Below, piece after piece: positions 61,755 to 64,000 of a stretch of DNA of 64,000 bases. Position numbers and translations under genes: made by a program. Location of the stretch: contig NZ_RYYV01000004.1 of the NCBI RefSeq assembly GCF_003977665.1, forward strand, positions 124,001-188,000, in the 5' to 3' direction. Numbering within the stretch: position 1 is the stretch's first letter; each line of letters opens with the position of its first letter. The notes below the pieces were generated by a model. That model was not told the origin of the DNA, did not search any database, and saw only the letters and a list, made by a program, of their open reading frames with translations. This stretch comes from Dyella choica (GTDB lineage: Bacteria > Pseudomonadota > Gammaproteobacteria > Xanthomonadales > Rhodanobacteraceae).

Positions 61755-62206
61755 TCGGCCTCTTGACGGTTGTCATGACGAACTCGCCTTTCCAGGCATA
61801 CCTAATTCGCCCGTCATTCCGGCAAAGTCAGCATTCACGTTGAAGCTGGTTCGGAGCGAACCGTCATTTCGGCGCAGGCCCACTTCTGTCCGCGGAAAAT
61901 TCGACGCTTGGTCGCAGGACCTTGTAGTACCTCACCGTCATTCCGGCGCAGGCCGGAATCCAGTTTAAATACGCGTCCGAAGGACACAAAACCGGGCTTT
62001 GAGTGCTACGCACACCCTATTGAAGCGGGATTCCGGCCTGCGCCGGAATGACCAACAAAAACGTGGGGACACCTCAATACCCAACGGGTTTTTCGCGGCC
62101 ACTGACGCCATTCGCTTGGCCAAGCCCCGCATTCAAGCGACCCGCTCGGTGGCCGATAGCCTTTCAAGGGGCGCTGACCGGCACGCCCGACTGACTGGAA
62201 AGCGCT
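61755..62206. other. Intergenic region with CGTCATTCCGGC-type repeats
   Basis: 452 bases with at least four copies of the CGTCATTCCGGCGCAGGCC motif in both orientations between 61812 and 62052; no gene is supported. The promoter of the second family paralogue should lie at its right end. Confidence 0.55.
61812..62052. repeat. Cluster of inverted CGTCATTCCGGC motifs
   Basis: Partial or full copies at about 61812, 61862, 61936 (CCGTCATTCCGGCGCAGG) and 62028 (inverted, GGCCTGCGCCGGAATGAC). Same family as the elements at 12309 and 44665. Confidence 0.8.
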
Positions 62207-62755
62207 ATGACGACTACCAAGCTCCTGGCTGAAGCGGGAGACGACATCCCGACCAACGTGGTGCCGTTTCGACGTACCAGGAGCAACCTGCGCGGCTTGG
62301 GCGCCCGCTCCTTTCGATCGCGGGGAGTTCAGGTGCGTCCCAGCGGCCCGAACGCGGTGGAACTCGAGCCGGCTGAGCAGCGTTTGGCACGACGTGTGGA
62401 GCGGGTACTGGCAGCGCTGCTCTATCACGCGTTGCTCGAACCTGGCGATCTGCTAGGCGCCAAGCCCGTGTCCGTGGAAAAGCGCATAAGCCGGCTGGTA
62501 TCGCACGACCGACTGATCGCGATTGCACGCGCGGCGATCAGCCATGACCTGACCGACGACCTCGCCCGCCTGGCCGCGGCAGTGATCGTGTTCGAACTCA
62601 AGACCCAGTCCCGCTGGTGGAACCGCATGCTGCGACTGGTCTCTGTCCGTCGCCGGCAAATCAACGATGACAGCCTGGCCATCGCGCGTCTGCTCGCCTG
62701 GGATATGGCGGCCTTGCAGGTTCGCCTGATCGACCAGTTCGCCGCGTTTCTTTGA
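62207..62755 (+). CDS. Unknown protein, second of a two-copy family
   Basis: A 182-residue paralogue of the protein at 52662-53207, with the same helical blocks: EPAEQRLARRVERVLAALLYHALLEPGD, SHDRLIAIARAAISHDLTDDLARLAAAVIVFELKTQSRWWNRMLRL, RRRQINDDSLAIARLLAWDMAALQVRLIDQFAAFL. The N-terminal 40 residues are basic and differ, apart from NVVPF. The gene ends 5 bases before the convergent hydrolase-OsmC gene. Nothing in the sequence points to an enzyme; the family is unrecognised. Confidence 0.72.
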   Translation: MTTTKLLAEAGDDIPTNVVPFRRTRSNLRGLGARSFRSRGVQVRPSGPNAVELEPAEQRLARRVERVLAALLYHALLEPGDLLGAKPVSVEKRISRLVSHDRLIAIARAAISHDLTDDLARLAAAVIVFELKTQSRWWNRMLRLVSVRRRQINDDSLAIARLLAWDMAALQVRLIDQFAAFL

Positions 62756-62760
62756 AGGCG

Positions 62761-63975
62761 CTACCAGTCGACAGACTCGCCGTCCTCCAGCATTTTGGTG
62801 GGCACGCTGGAACCACGCGTAAGGGTCAGGTCGACAGGACACTTGTTGGCAATGGCCAACAATTTGGCGCGCTGCTCCGCATCGAGCGGCCCTTCCAGGA
62901 CAATGCTGCGTGCGAACTGATCCTGGGGCGTCTGCTCAGGCAGCTTCGTGTGTTCGACTCGCACCCTGATGCGCTGCAAAGGCATCCCTTTACGTTGGGC
63001 ATACATTCGTACCGTGATCGCTGTGCAGGCAGCAAGCCCGGAAGCGACAAATTCATACGGCGAGAGGCCGCTGCCCAATCCGCCAAGCGCCGTCGGCTCG
63101 TCCGCGAAATAGCGATGCGGCCCGCTGCGCATGGCCAATTGGTAACCGCCCTTGCCCGTTTCTTCGGCGACGATGCCCACCGGCTCGCTGTTTGCTGCCG
63201 CCAGGGGCTCGGCATGCGGGAGATAACGCGAGGCCCATGCGGCAATCACATCGGCCACGTAATCGGCATCCTCCCGTTTGGTCAGCAAGTGATCGGCGTG
63301 GTCCAGCGAGACAAAACTCCTTGGGTGCTTGGCGGCCAGAAAAATCCGCGTGGCATGATCGATTCCTACCGTGTCGTCAGTGGGCGAATGCATGACCAAC
63401 AAGGGTCGATGCAATGCCGCGATCCTAGCCTCCAGATCCTCGGCGCGCGCGTTTTCCACGAAGCCCTTGCGAACCACAAAAGGACGGCCGGCGAGACTGA
63501 CCTCGGCCTCGCCCTCCGCCGCGATCTTGGCCAGGCTCTCGGGCGCGAACTGCGTCAGGATATGCGCCACGTCAGCCGGGGCGCCGATCGTGGCCACGGC
63601 CTTGATCGATGGCATGCTTGCGGCTGCCGCGAGTGCCGCGGCACCGCCGAGGCTGTGCCCGATCAGAAGGCTGGGCGTGCGGCCTGCAGCCGTCATGTGC
63701 TGACCGGCAGCGATGAGGTCGTTCACGTCGGCGGCGAATGAGCCGTCTGCAAAGGCCCCGCCACTGGCCCCCAGCCCCGCAAAATCGAACCGCAATACGC
63801 CGATCCCGGCGCGCGCAAGCGCTCCCGCAATACGTGCTGAGGCCAAGCTGTCCTTGCCGCAGGTAAAGCAATGGGCGAGGATCGCCCAGGCACGCGGCTG
63901 CCCCTCCGGCATGTCCATGCGACCGGACAGTTGATAACCCCTGCTGCCTTCAAAACGGATAGTTTCACTTGCCAT
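62761..63975 (-). CDS. Bifunctional alpha/beta hydrolase-OsmC fusion protein
   Basis: A 404-residue fusion. Residues about 1-260 are an alpha/beta hydrolase with nucleophile Ser in GHSLGGAAAL and MVMHSPTDDTVGIDHATRIF near the Asp/His sites. Residues about 260-404 are an OsmC-like domain: SGPHRYFADEPTALGGLGSGLSPYEFVASGLAACTAITVRMYAQRKGMPLQRIRVRVEH and the second Cys in CPVDLTLTRGS. The pair is a known architecture of bacterial hydrolase-OsmC proteins. It starts at ATG 63975 near the right edge, preceded by no other gene in the window. Peroxide or ester substrates are unknown. Confidence 0.92.
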   Translation of the reverse strand: MASETIRFEGSRGYQLSGRMDMPEGQPRAWAILAHCFTCGKDSLASARIAGALARAGIGVLRFDFAGLGASGGAFADGSFAADVNDLIAAGQHMTAAGRTPSLLIGHSLGGAAALAAAASMPSIKAVATIGAPADVAHILTQFAPESLAKIAAEGEAEVSLAGRPFVVRKGFVENARAEDLEARIAALHRPLLVMHSPTDDTVGIDHATRIFLAAKHPRSFVSLDHADHLLTKREDADYVADVIAAWASRYLPHAEPLAAANSEPVGIVAEETGKGGYQLAMRSGPHRYFADEPTALGGLGSGLSPYEFVASGLAACTAITVRMYAQRKGMPLQRIRVRVEHTKLPEQTPQDQFARSIVLEGPLDAEQRAKLLAIANKCPVDLTLTRGSSVPTKMLEDGESVDW

Positions 63976-64000
63976 GCTGCATGCTCGGTTGGCCGGTATC

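Noticed and set aside
1-64000. tRNA, rRNA, CRISPR arrays, integrases or intact insertion sequences
   Set aside because: None was found by eye: no regularly spaced repeats with unique spacers, no CCA-ending cloverleaf, no DDE or tyrosine-recombinase motifs.

Overview
The window looks like chromosomal DNA of a gammaproteobacterium of the Xanthomonadales/Rhodanobacteraceae type (Dyella, Rhodanobacter or Luteibacter-like). I infer this from the high-GC coding style, the many palindromic intergenic elements of the GTAGGCTGGGAT...ATCCCAGCCTAC type, and the mix of a Wsp chemosensory operon, quinol oxidase, TolC-type drug efflux and many secreted enzymes. No rRNA, tRNA, CRISPR array, integrase or intact insertion sequence was seen. 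Taxonomy is inference; nothing was searched.

Layout. 1-4.9 kb: the end of a Wsp surface-sensing operon (WspD, WspE, WspF, WspR) making c-di-GMP. 5-16.7 kb: an orphan deaminase-fold protein, a ParB-like protein, a YceI protein, a secreted TolB-like propeller protein, a glyoxalase-like protein, a GlxA-type regulator and unknown secreted or acquired genes. 16.7-22.8 kb: a LysR regulator, a VOC protein, a YWTD-type propeller gene with a truncated tandem copy, and a MocR-type regulator. 22.9-26.8 kb: cyoABCD quinol oxidase. 26.8-31 kb: a DipZ-like thiol-disulfide protein, a secreted esterase and monooxygenase pair, and a second GlxA-type regulator.

31.2-37.4 kb is the most striking part: a Tat-exported HiPIP is divergent from a fused cytochrome-porin of the Cyc2 type, followed by PPK2, a small protein and phosphoketolase. 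Three FNR/Anr-like boxes lie in the control regions here, which suggests an oxygen-responsive electron-transfer and energy block. 37.6-43.5 kb: thiolase plus an EmrAB/NodT efflux operon led by an HxlR regulator. 43.5-45.2 kb: a small accessory patch (decayed SDR, unknown protein, MazG-like protein). 45.6-53.2 kb: sialidase-like protein, ChrA, a large propeller hybrid kinase and the first copy of an unknown two-member family. 53.3-59 kb: methyltransferase, OmpR/EnvZ-type pair and TlpA-like thioredoxin in one operon, then Ohr, an epoxide-hydrolase-like protein and a cupin. 59.2-64 kb: a Tat-exported GH2 enzyme, the second copy of the unknown family, and a hydrolase-OsmC fusion.

Three families of palindromic repeats fill many intergenic gaps, and one of them sits at the junction of a tandem duplication. 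Several start codons were moved from the longest open frame on the basis of ribosome-binding sites, signal peptides, paralogue alignment or regulator boxes.
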